DNA of 64,000 bases from Alphaproteobacteria bacterium (GCA_030065235.1 JASJDC010000010.1:80313-144312); one strand, 5' to 3'. Positions 8,288 through 16,853 are shown, counted from the first letter of the stretch. The notes: generated by a model not told the origin, from the sequence alone. Made by a program: numbers and translations.

Positions 8288-9234
8288 GCTACGAGGCCGC
8301 GACCCGGCCGACCTTCTATTTCATCGGCGTCACCACGACGCAATCGTCGATTATGACGGTGTTCCCGGCCTGGGCGGCGCATCTTGGAATCGACGCTTCC
8401 ATCAAGGGAATCGACCTGCCCTTGAACGACGATCCCGAGAACTATCGTCGCGTCGTTGCATTCTTGAAAACCGATCCGCTTTCGCTTGGCGGGCTGGTGA
8501 CGTCGCACAAGGTGAATCTGCTCAGGGCCTCAAGAGACCTCTTTGACACGCTCGACCCCTACGCGCAAAAGCTGCATGAGATCAGCTCTATCTCGAAACG
8601 GGGCGACCGGCTGATCGGGCACGCGAAAGACCCGATCACGGTTGGAGTCTCGCTCGAAGCCATCATCCCGCGAGACTATTGGGCCAGGACAGGCGCAGAG
8701 CTCTGCGTCCTCGGGTCCGGCGGCTCCGCGTTGGCGCTCACCCTCTATCTGCATGACAGGAAGGCGGACGGGCGTGACGCGCCCTCGAAGATCATCGTCA
8801 CCGCGCGGCGTAACGAAAGCCTGGAGGAGATGCGCCGGGTCCATGCCGAGATCGGAGTCTCGATCCCGATTGACTACCGATTAACGCCGAGTCCAAAGGA
8901 CGCCGACGCCATCGTCCACGCCCTTCCGTTGCAGTCGGTGGTCGCAAACGCCACCGGGTTGGGAAAAGATCTGCCAGGATCCCCGTTGACCGACGCCGTG
9001 ATCTATCCCGAACAGGCCATCGCTTGGGAGTTTAACTATCGCGGCGATCTCGTGTTTCTGGATCAAGCCAACGCTCAGAAGCAGGCCCGCGACCTGCAGG
9101 TTGTCGATGGCTGGGTGTACTTCATCCATGGCTGGACCCGTGTCATCGCAGAAGTCTTCGATATACAGATCCCGATGTCCGGTCCCCGCTTCGACGCGCT
9201 CTGCGAGATCGCGGCGGACGTGACCGGGCGTTGA
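8284..9234 (+). CDS. shikimate dehydrogenase-like oxidoreductase of unknown substrate
   Basis: This 316-residue protein has the shikimate dehydrogenase fold. The N-terminal substrate domain shows GLVTSHKVNLL in place of the usual PHK loop and keeps a Lys, and the C-terminal Rossmann domain carries VLGSGGSALALTLYL (about residues 139-153). It is not a standard AroE in length or sequence, and it sits between KDPG aldolase and a 2-hydroxyacid dehydrogenase. A sugar-acid or cyclitol-acid dehydrogenase is therefore more likely than aromatic biosynthesis. The frame is open much further upstream, but the ATG at 8284 overlaps the eda stop and fits the family. The substrate is unknown. Confidence 0.7.
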   Translation: MSYEAATRPTFYFIGVTTTQSSIMTVFPAWAAHLGIDASIKGIDLPLNDDPENYRRVVAFLKTDPLSLGGLVTSHKVNLLRASRDLFDTLDPYAQKLHEISSISKRGDRLIGHAKDPITVGVSLEAIIPRDYWARTGAELCVLGSGGSALALTLYLHDRKADGRDAPSKIIVTARRNESLEEMRRVHAEIGVSIPIDYRLTPSPKDADAIVHALPLQSVVANATGLGKDLPGSPLTDAVIYPEQAIAWEFNYRGDLVFLDQANAQKQARDLQVVDGWVYFIHGWTRVIAEVFDIQIPMSGPRFDALCEIAADVTGR

Positions 9235-9244
9235 TGGCGGGGCG

Positions 9245-10174
9245 ATGAGAGCGGGACGAATTCTCATCACGCCGCGGTCCTTGTCCTCGGGCGTGCACCC
9301 GGCGCTGCAGCCGCTTCGAGACGCCGGCTATGAACTGGTCTGTCCGTCCCCGGGCGAAACGCCGGACGAGGCGACGCTGATCGAAGCGGTCGGCGACTGC
9401 ATCGGCTGGCTGGCCGGCGTCGAGCCTGTGTCGGAGGCGGTAATCGACGCCGCCGTCAAGATGAAGGCGATCAGCCGAAACGGCTCTGGTGTGGACAACT
9501 TCCCGATCGAAGCCCTGGAGAGGAGAGGCATCACGTTTCATCGCGCGGAGGCCGTCAACACCCGCGGCGTCTCGGAGCTCGCTCTGGCGCTGACGCTCGC
9601 CGGTCTTAGGAATATCGTCGCGACCGACGCCGGCATGAAGTCCGGCGATTGGCCGAGACGCATCGGCCACGAGATTGACGGCGCCGAGATCGCGGTGGTC
9701 GGACTCGGCGCGATCGGCGGCGCTTTCTCCGATTCATGCTTGAAGCTCGGCGCGTATGTGCGCGGATTCGATCCATTCGCGCCCGACATCCACGGGGATC
9801 ATCCGAATTTCCGCCGAGGCTCGATGCAAGAGACGCTGCACGGTGCGCGGGTTCTGAGTTTGCACGCCCCGATGCTCAAGGAGGGCGCCCCATTGATCGG
9901 CGCACAAGAGATCGACCTGCTCGCGCCGGACGCGGTCGTTGTGAATACGGCGCGCGCCGGGCTTGTCGACAAGGATGCGATGCTCAAGGCGCTTGAGTCC
10001 GGCCATGTCGGAACCTACGCCACCGATGTATTCGAAGCCGAGCCGCCGACGCTGGACCCGCTTCTGGCGCATCCGCGGGTCGTCATGACCAGCCATATCG
10101 GCGGATTCACCGTCGGTTCGGTGAGGAAGTCTGCCGGCCTCGCCGTCGAAAATCTGCTCAAGGCTCTGAACTAG
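9245..10174 (+). CDS. D-isomer-specific 2-hydroxyacid dehydrogenase (phosphoglycerate dehydrogenase-like)
   Basis: This 309-residue NAD-dependent dehydrogenase oxidises a D-2-hydroxyacid or reduces the 2-keto acid. The cofactor motif GLGAIG lies at residues 153-158. The catalytic set is Arg237 (NTARAGLVD), Glu264/266 (FEAEPP) and His284 (TSHIGG). It lacks the C-terminal ACT domain of full SerA. It starts 10 bases after the shikimate-dehydrogenase-like gene, so it is the fourth member of the sugar-acid operon. The substrate is probably a sugar-acid intermediate rather than 3-phosphoglycerate, but that is inferred from context only. Confidence 0.82.
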   Translation: MRAGRILITPRSLSSGVHPALQPLRDAGYELVCPSPGETPDEATLIEAVGDCIGWLAGVEPVSEAVIDAAVKMKAISRNGSGVDNFPIEALERRGITFHRAEAVNTRGVSELALALTLAGLRNIVATDAGMKSGDWPRRIGHEIDGAEIAVVGLGAIGGAFSDSCLKLGAYVRGFDPFAPDIHGDHPNFRRGSMQETLHGARVLSLHAPMLKEGAPLIGAQEIDLLAPDAVVVNTARAGLVDKDAMLKALESGHVGTYATDVFEAEPPTLDPLLAHPRVVMTSHIGGFTVGSVRKSAGLAVENLLKALN

Positions 10175-10175
10175 G

Positions 10176-10351
10176 CGCGTATGCGTCGCGGAAACGCTGG
10201 AAGAGATCGCACCCGACGGACCCGTCGTTTCGCGATTGTCGCATCTGGCGATCGCCGACATCCTATCGACCCGGGTGCGTCCCCGAGAAGAAACGCGGAA
10301 GCCGAGCGCCTTGAATGGATGAAACGGCGCTTGGCCGAACTACAACAGTAG
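10176..10351 (+). pseudogene. frameshifted C-terminal remnant resembling an RpiR-family regulator
   Basis: Just after the dehydrogenase stop, one frame reads a stretch ending SRLSHLAIADILSTRV, which resembles the end of SIS domains in MurR/RpiR regulators. After a one-base frame change near 10280-10300 the reading continues as AEAERLEWMKRRLAELQQ to a TAG at 10349. That tail is also typical of RpiR C-termini. There is no N-terminal HTH domain and no start. I read it as a deletion remnant of the operon's former sugar-phosphate-sensing regulator; the family call is by eye. Confidence 0.5.
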
Positions 10352-10390
10352 CGCCCAGCGGTCGCAGGTGATCATAAACGGAGAGCGACG

Positions 10391-10726
10391 ATGACCATCG
10401 ATTTCGACGATTTCCTGAAAGTGGATATCCGGGTTGGGACGGTTCTGCGGGCCGAGCCCTTTCCCGAGGCGCGCAAGCCGGCGATCAAACTGTGGATCGA
10501 TTTCGGACCCGAGATCGGCGAGAAGAAAAGCTCGGCGCAAATCACGGTCCACTATACGCCGGAGACGCTGACCGGTCGCCAGGTCGCGGCGGTGGTGAAT
10601 TTCCCGCCGCGCCAGATCGGCAAGTTCATGTCCGAATGTCTGGTGCTGGGTTTCAGCGATGCGGACGGCGCGATCGTGTTGATCGGGCCGGAACGGCCGG
10701 TCCCAAATGGCGAACGGCTTCATTGA
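10391..10726 (+). CDS. csaA: CsaA-like tRNA-binding-domain protein
   Basis: This 111-residue protein is one tRNA-binding OB-fold, as in the C-terminal domain of methionyl-tRNA synthetase. Typical features are [21 protein letters not shown] near the N-terminus, SSAQITVHY in the middle and the closing [10 protein letters not shown]. CsaA has been described as a secretion-related chaperone and a tRNA-binding dimer. A GGAGAG ribosome-binding site precedes the ATG. It stands alone between the RpiR-like remnant and the TPP riboswitch. Confidence 0.9.
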   Translation: MTIDFDDFLKVDIRVGTVLRAEPFPEARKPAIKLWIDFGPEIGEKKSSAQITVHYTPETLTGRQVAAVVNFPPRQIGKFMSECLVLGFSDADGAIVLIGPERPVPNGERLH

Positions 10727-10775
10727 GCCGCTCCGTGCTTGTTTTTTGCGCGTCCCGCCTCTAATTTCCCAAGGT

Positions 10776-10859
10776 CTCAACGGGGCGCCCATTCGGGGCT
10801 GAGAGGTCGTCGGCCAACCCGTGGAACCTGATCCGGTTAGCACCGGCGGAGGGATTGAG
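10776..10859 (+). promoter_or_regulatory. TPP riboswitch (thi box)
   Basis: The segment has the conserved THI-element core: GGGGCTGAGA near 10796, an ACCC, GAACCTGATCCGGTTAG, and CACCGGCGGAGGGA. The closing helix P1 pairs CTCAA (10776-10780) with TTGAG (10855-10859). It is about 100 bases before thiM and should turn off the thiM-thiD-transporter operon when thiamine pyrophosphate is abundant. In this phylum that usually acts through ribosome-binding-site sequestration; the mechanism here was not modelled. Confidence 0.95.
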
Positions 10860-10963
10860 GCCTTTGGCGAACGCGGCGCTCGACCCGCCTCCCAACTCCC
10901 CTCACTCCCAGCTTCATCTTGAAGCGCGCCTGTCGGTCCGGACACAATGAGGACGCATGGCGC

Positions 10964-11704
10964 GTGGGTGACAAGCGATTGATCGAAGGCTGCATCGCCT
11001 CGCTGCGCGCGTTGAAGGAGCGCGGCGCAAGAGTCCATTGCATCACCAATCTGGCGGCGGTCACGCTGTCGGCCAATGCGCTTCTAGCGCTCGGCGCGAC
11101 GCCCTCGACGACGGTCGATCCAGAGGAAGTCGCCGACTTCACCCGAAGCGCCGACGCCCTGTCGGTCAATATCGGCACGCTGGACGCGGAACGCCGCCGG
11201 GCCATTCCTCTGGCGGTCGAGGTCGCTCAGGAGGAAGGCAAACCCTGGGTCTTCGATCCCGTGATGGCGACGCGCGCGCAGAGCCGCCGGGCGCTGGCCG
11301 ATGCGCTGCTGGCCAAGAACCCGACGGTGATCCGAGGCAACCAGGCGGAGATCGCGGCCCTGGACATTCCCCAAGAGACGGTCCGGGCCGCGACCGGCGC
11401 CGTCGATCGGATCGCGCAGGGCGCGCGCGCAGTGCAGATTGAGAACGGCGATCCGCTGATGGACCGGGTCACGGCGATGGGTTGCGCCGAGACCGCCGTC
11501 ATCGCCGCCTTTCTGACGGTCGAGCATGACCCTTTTCTGGCGACAGCCCAGGCCGTTCTCGCCTTCGCTGTCGCCGGAGAGACAGCCGCCGAGGCGGCGG
11601 AAGGGCCTGGGACATTCCAGCCGCTGTTCCTCGATGCGCTCCACAACCTGTCCGCGCTCTCACGAGAGAGCCTCAGTGAGAAGGCCCGCACCGCATGGCT
11701 CTAG
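10964..11704 (+). CDS. thiM: hydroxyethylthiazole kinase
   Basis: ThiM phosphorylates 4-methyl-5-(2-hydroxyethyl)thiazole for thiamine salvage. Family motifs are VHCITN near the N-terminus, TVDPEEVADF, VFDPVMATRAQSRR, IRGNQAEI and the ATP/phosphate loop around VTAMGCAETAVIAAF with the expected Cys. The GTG at 10964 gives 246 residues and places VHCITN about 22 residues in, as in known ThiM proteins. GAGG lies about 11 bases upstream. An in-frame TTG at 10919 would add 15 residues without family support. The gene overlaps thiD by 10 bases and lies under the TPP riboswitch. Confidence 0.9.
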   Translation: MGDKRLIEGCIASLRALKERGARVHCITNLAAVTLSANALLALGATPSTTVDPEEVADFTRSADALSVNIGTLDAERRRAIPLAVEVAQEEGKPWVFDPVMATRAQSRRALADALLAKNPTVIRGNQAEIAALDIPQETVRAATGAVDRIAQGARAVQIENGDPLMDRVTAMGCAETAVIAAFLTVEHDPFLATAQAVLAFAVAGETAAEAAEGPGTFQPLFLDALHNLSALSRESLSEKARTAWL

Positions 11705-12531
11705 ACTTACACACAGCGCCGCCGGTGGCGCTCACCATCGCCGGCTCGGACAGCGGCGGCGGCGCCGGGATTCAGGCCGACCTGAAGGCCTTTTCCGCGT
11801 TGGGTGTCTATGGCGCCTCAGTGATTACCGCGCTCACGGCGCAGAACACGCGCGCCGTGCGCGGCGTCTTCCCCGCCTCCGCGGATTTCGTGCGGCTGCA
11901 GATCGACACGGTCCTCGAGGATATCCGCGTGGACGCGGTCAAGATCGGCATGCTGGGCGACCCGGAAATCACCCGCGCGGTCGCCGAAGGGATCAAGGCG
12001 CATGCGCCGCGCGCCGTGGTCCTGGACCCCGTCATGGTGGCCAAGAGCGGGGACAAACTGCTGCAGGACGAGGCCGTCGATGCGCTGCGCAGCGAGCTGA
12101 TCCCACTCGCCGATATCGTCACGCCGAACCTGCCCGAAGCCGCCGTGTTGACGGGAGACGCCGCGCCGCAGGACGAGGCGGGCATGGAGGTCGCCGGGCG
12201 CGCGATTCTGGCGCAGGGCCCGAAGGCGGTTCTGGTGAAAGGCGGCCACGGTCATGGGCCCGTAGTCACCGATCTTTTGGTGTCGCATACCGGCGTCTCC
12301 CGCTTCACCTCAGATCGAATCGAGACTGCGAACACGCATGGCACCGGCTGCACCCTGTCCTCCGCGATCGCGGCGATGCTGGCCCATGGACGGCCGCTCG
12401 GCGCGGCGATCGAGGCGGCGCGCGCCTATCTGCATGGCGCGATCGAACAGGCGGACGGGTTGGATATCGGAACCGGCCACGGGCCGGTGCATCATTTCCA
12501 CACTCTTTGGCATAAGAACCCGGCGGCATGA
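11695..12531 (+). CDS. thiD: hydroxymethylpyrimidine/phosphomethylpyrimidine kinase
   Basis: ThiD phosphorylates HMP and HMP-phosphate to HMP-PP for condensation with thiazole phosphate. The 278-residue ribokinase-like protein shows TIAGSDSGGGAGIQADLKAF near the N-terminus, VKIGMLG, VLDPVMVAKSGDKLL, TPNLPEA, and the catalytic THGTGCTLSSAIA. It overlaps thiM upstream by 10 bases and the TRAP-type binding protein gene downstream by four (ATGA), so it is inside a tightly coupled operon. The assignment is secure. Confidence 0.95.
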   Translation: MALDLHTAPPVALTIAGSDSGGGAGIQADLKAFSALGVYGASVITALTAQNTRAVRGVFPASADFVRLQIDTVLEDIRVDAVKIGMLGDPEITRAVAEGIKAHAPRAVVLDPVMVAKSGDKLLQDEAVDALRSELIPLADIVTPNLPEAAVLTGDAAPQDEAGMEVAGRAILAQGPKAVLVKGGHGHGPVVTDLLVSHTGVSRFTSDRIETANTHGTGCTLSSAIAAMLAHGRPLGAAIEAARAYLHGAIEQADGLDIGTGHGPVHHFHTLWHKNPAA

Positions 12532-13625
12532 GCAAATCCCAACCCCCTTCCCGCCGCGCGCTACTCAGCGCGACCGCCGCGGGCCTCGTCGCCGCGCCGG
12601 CGATCCTGAGCAAGCCGCTTCACGCGGCGGAATCGCAGGCCGTGCGGATGGTGACGTCCTGGCCGCAAGGCGCGCCCGGACCGGGCTGGAGCGCCGATCG
12701 TCTGGCCGACCGGATCACGCGGATGAGCGGCGGCGCCTTGACGGTCAAGGTCTTCGGCGCGGGATCCCTGGTCCCGGCCCTGGAAGTGTTCGACGCAGTC
12801 GGGGCCGGCACGGCGGAGATCGCGCATACCGCCTCTCTCTTCTGGCGCGGCAAGACGCCGGCGGCGCCGTTGTTCACCGCCGGCCCGTTCGGCCTGACCG
12901 CGGTCGAGCACAATGCCTGGATCCATCATGGCGGCGGTCAAGACCTGTGGGATGCGCTTTACGCGCCTTTCAATCTGAAGCCCTTCATGGCCGGGAATTC
13001 CGGCATGCAAATGGGCGGGTGGTTCAACCGCGAGATTACATCGCTCTCTGATCTCGCCGGCCTGAAGATGCGCATTCCCGGCCTCGGCGGGGCGATCTTC
13101 GAGAAGCTGGGCGGCGCCCCGGTCACCCTGCCGCCGGGCGAAATCTTCGGCGCGCTGCAGAGCGGTTTGATCGACGGCGCCGAGTTTCTCGGCCCCTGGA
13201 GCGACAGCGCCTTCGGCTTTCAGAAAGTCGCGCGCTATTACTACCGGCCGGGATTTCACGAACCGAACGGAACCGCCGAGGCGCTGGTCAACCGGGACTG
13301 GTTCGCCGGTCTGTCGGACGCACACCGCGCGATTGTCGCCGAGGCGTGTACAGCGGAGAACTCGGTCGGCTTGGCGGAGGCGGAATGGAACAACGCCGAC
13401 GCCCTGCGGCGTTTGATCGAAGAGGACGACGTCACGCTGCGCGATTGGCCCGACGACGTGCTGCGCGCGGCGAAGTCGGCGGCTGAAGAGGTCCTGGACG
13501 ATCTTGCCGCAACCGGGAACTTGGCCGGGCGCATCGTCGCCTCATTCCGAGAGGCGCGCGATCGCGCCGCGCGCTGGGGCCGCGTCGGTTATGAAAGCTT
13601 TTTCCGCGCCCGCGGTTTGAGCTGA
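12528..13625 (+). CDS. TRAP-type (DctP family) solute-binding protein with Tat signal
   Basis: This 365-residue exported protein has a twin-arginine signal (PSRRALLSATAAGLVAAPAIL) cut near residue 32. It then has the DctP fold: DRLADRITRMSGGALTVKVF, SLSDLAGLKMRIPGLGG with the substrate-carboxylate arginine in MRIPG, and PPGEIFGALQSGLIDGAE. TRAP binding proteins normally pair with DctQ/DctM membrane subunits, yet none is adjacent. It is translationally coupled to thiD and followed by an ABC transporter. It may bind a thiamine precursor or a metabolite unrelated to thiamine; the partner is not in this window unless it is the distant TRAP permease at 38230. Confidence 0.85.
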   Translation: MSKSQPPSRRALLSATAAGLVAAPAILSKPLHAAESQAVRMVTSWPQGAPGPGWSADRLADRITRMSGGALTVKVFGAGSLVPALEVFDAVGAGTAEIAHTASLFWRGKTPAAPLFTAGPFGLTAVEHNAWIHHGGGQDLWDALYAPFNLKPFMAGNSGMQMGGWFNREITSLSDLAGLKMRIPGLGGAIFEKLGGAPVTLPPGEIFGALQSGLIDGAEFLGPWSDSAFGFQKVARYYYRPGFHEPNGTAEALVNRDWFAGLSDAHRAIVAEACTAENSVGLAEAEWNNADALRRLIEEDDVTLRDWPDDVLRAAKSAAEEVLDDLAATGNLAGRIVASFREARDRAARWGRVGYESFFRARGLS

Positions 13626-13639
13626 GCGGCCGCCTTTCC

Positions 13640-14401
13640 ATGCCGCCCGCCGCCCCGACCATCCGGATCGACAAAGGCGCTCTCGCTTTTGCAGGCAAGC
13701 CGGTCTTCTCGGACCTGTCGGCGATCTTTGACGGCGGCGCCTGGACCTGCCTGCTGGGGCCCAGCGGCGTCGGCAAATCAAGCCTGCTGCGTATGGTGGC
13801 CGGCCTGGAGACGCCGGATAGCGAGACATCCGGGCGCGTGACCGACAGCGACGGCGCGGCGCTTGAAGGACGCGTCGCCTATATGGCGCAACAGGATCTG
13901 CTGCTGCCTTGGGCCGATACGATCTCGAATGTCACGATCGGCGCACGGCTGCGCGGCGGCGTCAGCGCGGCGGATCGCCACAAGGCTTTGCACCTGATCG
14001 AGCAGGTCGGACTGGCGGGCCATGAGGAGGCGCGGCCGACCGCCCTGTCCGGCGGCATGCGCCAGCGGGTGGCGCTCGCCCGCACCCTGTTCGAAGACCA
14101 GCCGATCGTCTTGATGGACGAGCCCTTCTCCTCGCTCGACGCGCTGACCCGGCGTCGGTTGCAGGCGGACGCACGACGCCTGTTGGCCGATAAGACAGTG
14201 CTGCTGGTCACCCATGATCCCTGGGAAGCGCTGCGCCTGGCCGACGCGATCCATGTGATGGCCGGCGCGCCGGCGGCGTTGAGCGCGGCCCTGCATCCGG
14301 AGGGCGCGGCCCCACGCGACGAAAAGGCGCCCGGCGCGATCGCCCTCTACGGCGCGCTGCTGGACAAGCTCGGCGCACGGAACGGGGGCTTGGCCGCATG
14401 A
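13640..14401 (+). CDS. thiZ: ABC transporter ATP-binding protein for HMP-type thiamine precursor
   Basis: This 253-residue cytoplasmic ATPase energises the importer formed with the next two genes. Walker A GPSGVGKSS, Q-loop AQQDLLLPW, signature LSGGMRQRVALART and Walker B VLMDEPFSSLD are all present. It falls in the nitrate/taurine/ThiZ subfamily. The gene name follows from position between thiD and thiXY-like genes under a TPP riboswitch. It overlaps the permease gene by four bases. Confidence 0.85.
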   Translation: MPPAAPTIRIDKGALAFAGKPVFSDLSAIFDGGAWTCLLGPSGVGKSSLLRMVAGLETPDSETSGRVTDSDGAALEGRVAYMAQQDLLLPWADTISNVTIGARLRGGVSAADRHKALHLIEQVGLAGHEEARPTALSGGMRQRVALARTLFEDQPIVLMDEPFSSLDALTRRRLQADARRLLADKTVLLVTHDPWEALRLADAIHVMAGAPAALSAALHPEGAAPRDEKAPGAIALYGALLDKLGARNGGLAA

Positions 14402-15159
14402 GCGCCGCGATCGGCGACCGCCTGATCCGGCCGATCGTCACGCTCGCCGGCCTGCTGCTGGTGTGGCAGGCGGTGGTCGTCATCAGCGGCGCGCCGGTCT
14501 TCATCCTGCCCGGCCCGCTGGATGTGCTTGCGGCGCTGGCGGAACAGCCTGTCGTGCTGCTGTCGAACGCGGCGGTGACGGCGACGGAGATCATCCTGGG
14601 TTTGATCTTCGGCGTGATCCTGGGCGGCGCCAGCGCGCTGAGCCTGGCGGCCCACCGCGGCGCGCGGCGTTGGCTGCTGCCGGTTCTGGTCGTGACCCAG
14701 GCGCTGCCGGTCTTCGCCCTGGCCCCGGTCCTGGTCCTGTGGCTCGGCTATGGCATGGTGTCGAAAGTCGCGATGGCGGTCTTGATCATCTATTTCCCGG
14801 TCACCGCCGCCTTCTATGACGGGCTGCGCCGGACCGAGCCCGGCTGGCTGGACATGGCGCAGGTGATGGGCGCCTCGAAGGCCGCGACGCTGCGTCATAT
14901 CCGCCTGCCCGCCGCCTTGCCTGCCTTTGCCAGCGGAGTCCGCGTCGGCGCCTCGGTCGCGCCGATCGGCGCCGTCGTCGGCGAATGGGTCGGGGCCAGC
15001 GCCGGGCTGGGCGCGATGATGCTGCACGCAAACGGACGGATGCAAACCGACACGCTGTTCGCCGCCCTGTTCACCCTCTGCCTGATCGGGCTCGCGGTCT
15101 ATTACGCGACCGATGCAATCATGAAACGCCTGACGCCCTGGCGTCCGGAATCGCACTAG
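14398..15159 (+). CDS. thiX: ABC transporter permease for HMP-type thiamine precursor
   Basis: This 253-residue inner-membrane protein has about six hydrophobic segments. The EAA-type cytoplasmic loop that contacts the ATPase is visible as DMAQVMGASKAATLRHIRLPAALP (about residues 157-180). It belongs to the BPD/SsuC-TauC permease family. Its genes on both sides encode the matching ATPase and ThiY-like binding protein, so import of formylaminopyrimidine, HMP or a similar pyrimidine is the likely job. Confidence 0.85.
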   Translation: MSAAIGDRLIRPIVTLAGLLLVWQAVVVISGAPVFILPGPLDVLAALAEQPVVLLSNAAVTATEIILGLIFGVILGGASALSLAAHRGARRWLLPVLVVTQALPVFALAPVLVLWLGYGMVSKVAMAVLIIYFPVTAAFYDGLRRTEPGWLDMAQVMGASKAATLRHIRLPAALPAFASGVRVGASVAPIGAVVGEWVGASAGLGAMMLHANGRMQTDTLFAALFTLCLIGLAVYYATDAIMKRLTPWRPESH

Positions 15160-15194
15160 GCCCCCTTTCAGAAACCCATTCCATGGAGTTTGTT

Positions 15195-16136
15195 ATGAGT
15201 TTCCGCTTGTCCGCCATCGCCTTCGCGCTGTGCCTTTCCGCCGCACCCGCCCACGCGCAGGAGAGGATCACCCTGCTGCTGGATTGGTTCGTCAATCCCG
15301 ACCACGGTCCGCTGATCGTGGCGCAGGAGAAAGGCTATTTCGCCGAGGCCGGACTGGAAGTCGAGATGATCGAGCCGGCCGACCCCAGCCTGCCGCCGAA
15401 GCTGGTCGCCGCCGGTCAGGCGGACTTGGCGATCTCTTACCAGCCAAACCTATACGTTCAGGTCGCCGAAGGCCTGCCGCTGACCCGCATCGCGACCCTG
15501 GTCGCCACTCCCTTGAACTCCCTGGTGGTGTTGAAAGACGGGCCGATCGAGTCCATCGCAGAACTGAAAGGCAAAACCGTCGGTTTCTCTGTCGGCGGTT
15601 TCGAGGACGTCCTGCTAAAATCAATGCTGGAAAAGCACGGGCTGAGCATCGGCGATGTCGAATTGATCAATGTGAATTTCTCGCTGTCCCCGTCCCTGAT
15701 CTCCGGCCAAGTCGATGCAGTAATCGGCGCTTTCCGCAATTTCGAGCTCAATCAGATGGACATCGTCGGTCGGCCGGGCCGGGCCTTCTATGTCGAGGAG
15801 GAAGGCGTCCCCGCTTATGACGAGTTGATCCTGGTCGCGCGATCCGACGCGGTGGACCGGCCCGCCTATGGAAGGCTGATCGCGGCGATCGAGGCGGCGA
15901 CGGCCTATATCATCAACCACCCGGAAGAGAGTTGGGAGATATTCCGAGCGACCGACCCGAAACTGGATAGTGAATTGAACCGGCGCGCCTGGCGCGACAC
16001 GCTGCCCCGTTTCGCCCTGCGCCCCGGCGCGCTTGACCGGGCGCGCTATGCGGGCTTCGCCGCCTTCATGCAACAGGCCGGCATGATCGAGACAGTCCCC
16101 GCCCTGGACAGCTACGCTGTCGAGATCGCGCGCTAA
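15195..16136 (+). CDS. thiY: ThiY-like periplasmic binding protein (NMT1/THI5-like)
   Basis: This 313-residue protein has a Sec signal peptide (to AHAQ, about residue 22) and an NMT1-like fold. ThiY-like landmarks are LLLDWFVNPDHGPLIVAQEKGYF near the mature N-terminus, ADLAISYQPNLYVQ and LKGKTVGFSVGG. These match binding proteins for pyrimidine moieties of thiamine. The ATG at 15195 is chosen over 15183 because GGAG sits 6-7 bases upstream and the signal peptide is compact. It is followed 23 bases later by tenA, which would process the imported pyrimidine. Confidence 0.88.
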   Translation: MSFRLSAIAFALCLSAAPAHAQERITLLLDWFVNPDHGPLIVAQEKGYFAEAGLEVEMIEPADPSLPPKLVAAGQADLAISYQPNLYVQVAEGLPLTRIATLVATPLNSLVVLKDGPIESIAELKGKTVGFSVGGFEDVLLKSMLEKHGLSIGDVELINVNFSLSPSLISGQVDAVIGAFRNFELNQMDIVGRPGRAFYVEEEGVPAYDELILVARSDAVDRPAYGRLIAAIEAATAYIINHPEESWEIFRATDPKLDSELNRRAWRDTLPRFALRPGALDRARYAGFAAFMQQAGMIETVPALDSYAVEIAR

Positions 16137-16159
16137 ACCCGCGCCAAGGAGATATAGGC

Positions 16160-16816
16160 ATGTTTGACGCGTTAAAAAAGGCGAACGAGGCGGATTGGGA
16201 GCGGTATATCAGCCACGCCTTCGTCACCCAATTGGCGAAAGGCGCGCTGCCGAGAGCCTGTTTCCAACATTATCTGAAGCAGGATTAACTGTTCCTGATC
16301 CAGTTCGCGCGCGCCTATGGTCTGGCGCTCTACAAATCCGACACGCTGGCGGAGATGCGCCACGCCCAGGCCTCGCTGAACGCCATCCTCGACACCGAAC
16401 TGGCGCTGCATGTCAGCTATTGCCGGGACTGGGGGATAAATGAGACTGAGCTTGCAGACCTGCCGGAGGCGAGCGCCACCATGGCCTATACGCGTTATGT
16501 GCTGGAGCGCGGGTCGGCGGGCGGTCTGGTCGACCTGCATGTCGCCCTGGCGCCCTGTGTGATCGGCTATGCCGAAGTCGCCGATTGGATCCTGGCGCAG
16601 GATTTTACAAAGCTCGAGGACAACCCGTATCGCAGTTGGATCGAGATGTATTCCAGCGCCGAGTATCGTGCAGTCGCCAATGCGGCGCGGGCCTTTCTCG
16701 ACGCGGCCGGCGCAGGGATTTCCGACCAGGCGGTGCAGCGGCACGCCAAGACGTTCGGCGCCGCGACCCGGCTGGAGATCGACTTCTGGCAAATGGGATT
16801 GGACCGCAGCCTCTGA
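16160..16816 (+). pseudogene. tenA: tenA (aminopyrimidine aminohydrolase/thiaminase II) with in-frame stop
   Basis: The frame starts at an ATG with AAGGAG upstream (16146-16151) and encodes a full 218-residue TenA, except that codon 43 is TAA (16286-16288). The residues around it read HYLKQD-stop-LFLIQFARAY, where relatives usually have a tyrosine, so a single-base change from TAT/TAC explains it. The stop follows the conserved active-site Asp. Downstream catalytic features are intact: the Cys in LAPCVIGYAEV and the Glu in LEIDFWQMG. TenA hydrolyses aminomethyl-HMP imported by ThiXYZ. The gene is either recently inactivated or carries a sequence error. Confidence 0.85.
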
Positions 16817-16853
16817 CGCCGTGCGGGCGCCGCCGTGGCGCCGGTCCGGCCCG

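Noticed and set aside
11526..12515. 329-codon plus-strand frame over thiD
   Set aside because: An out-of-frame shadow of thiD; extremely Arg/Gly-rich.
14347..15156. 269-codon minus-strand frame over the ABC permease
   Set aside because: An Asp/Gln/Gly-rich shadow of a membrane-protein gene, with no start signal.
16826..16842. GGCGCC-gccgt-GGCGCC hairpin between tenA and obgE as a terminator
   Set aside because: The stem is short, made of a self-complementary hexamer common in this genome, and there is no T-tract.
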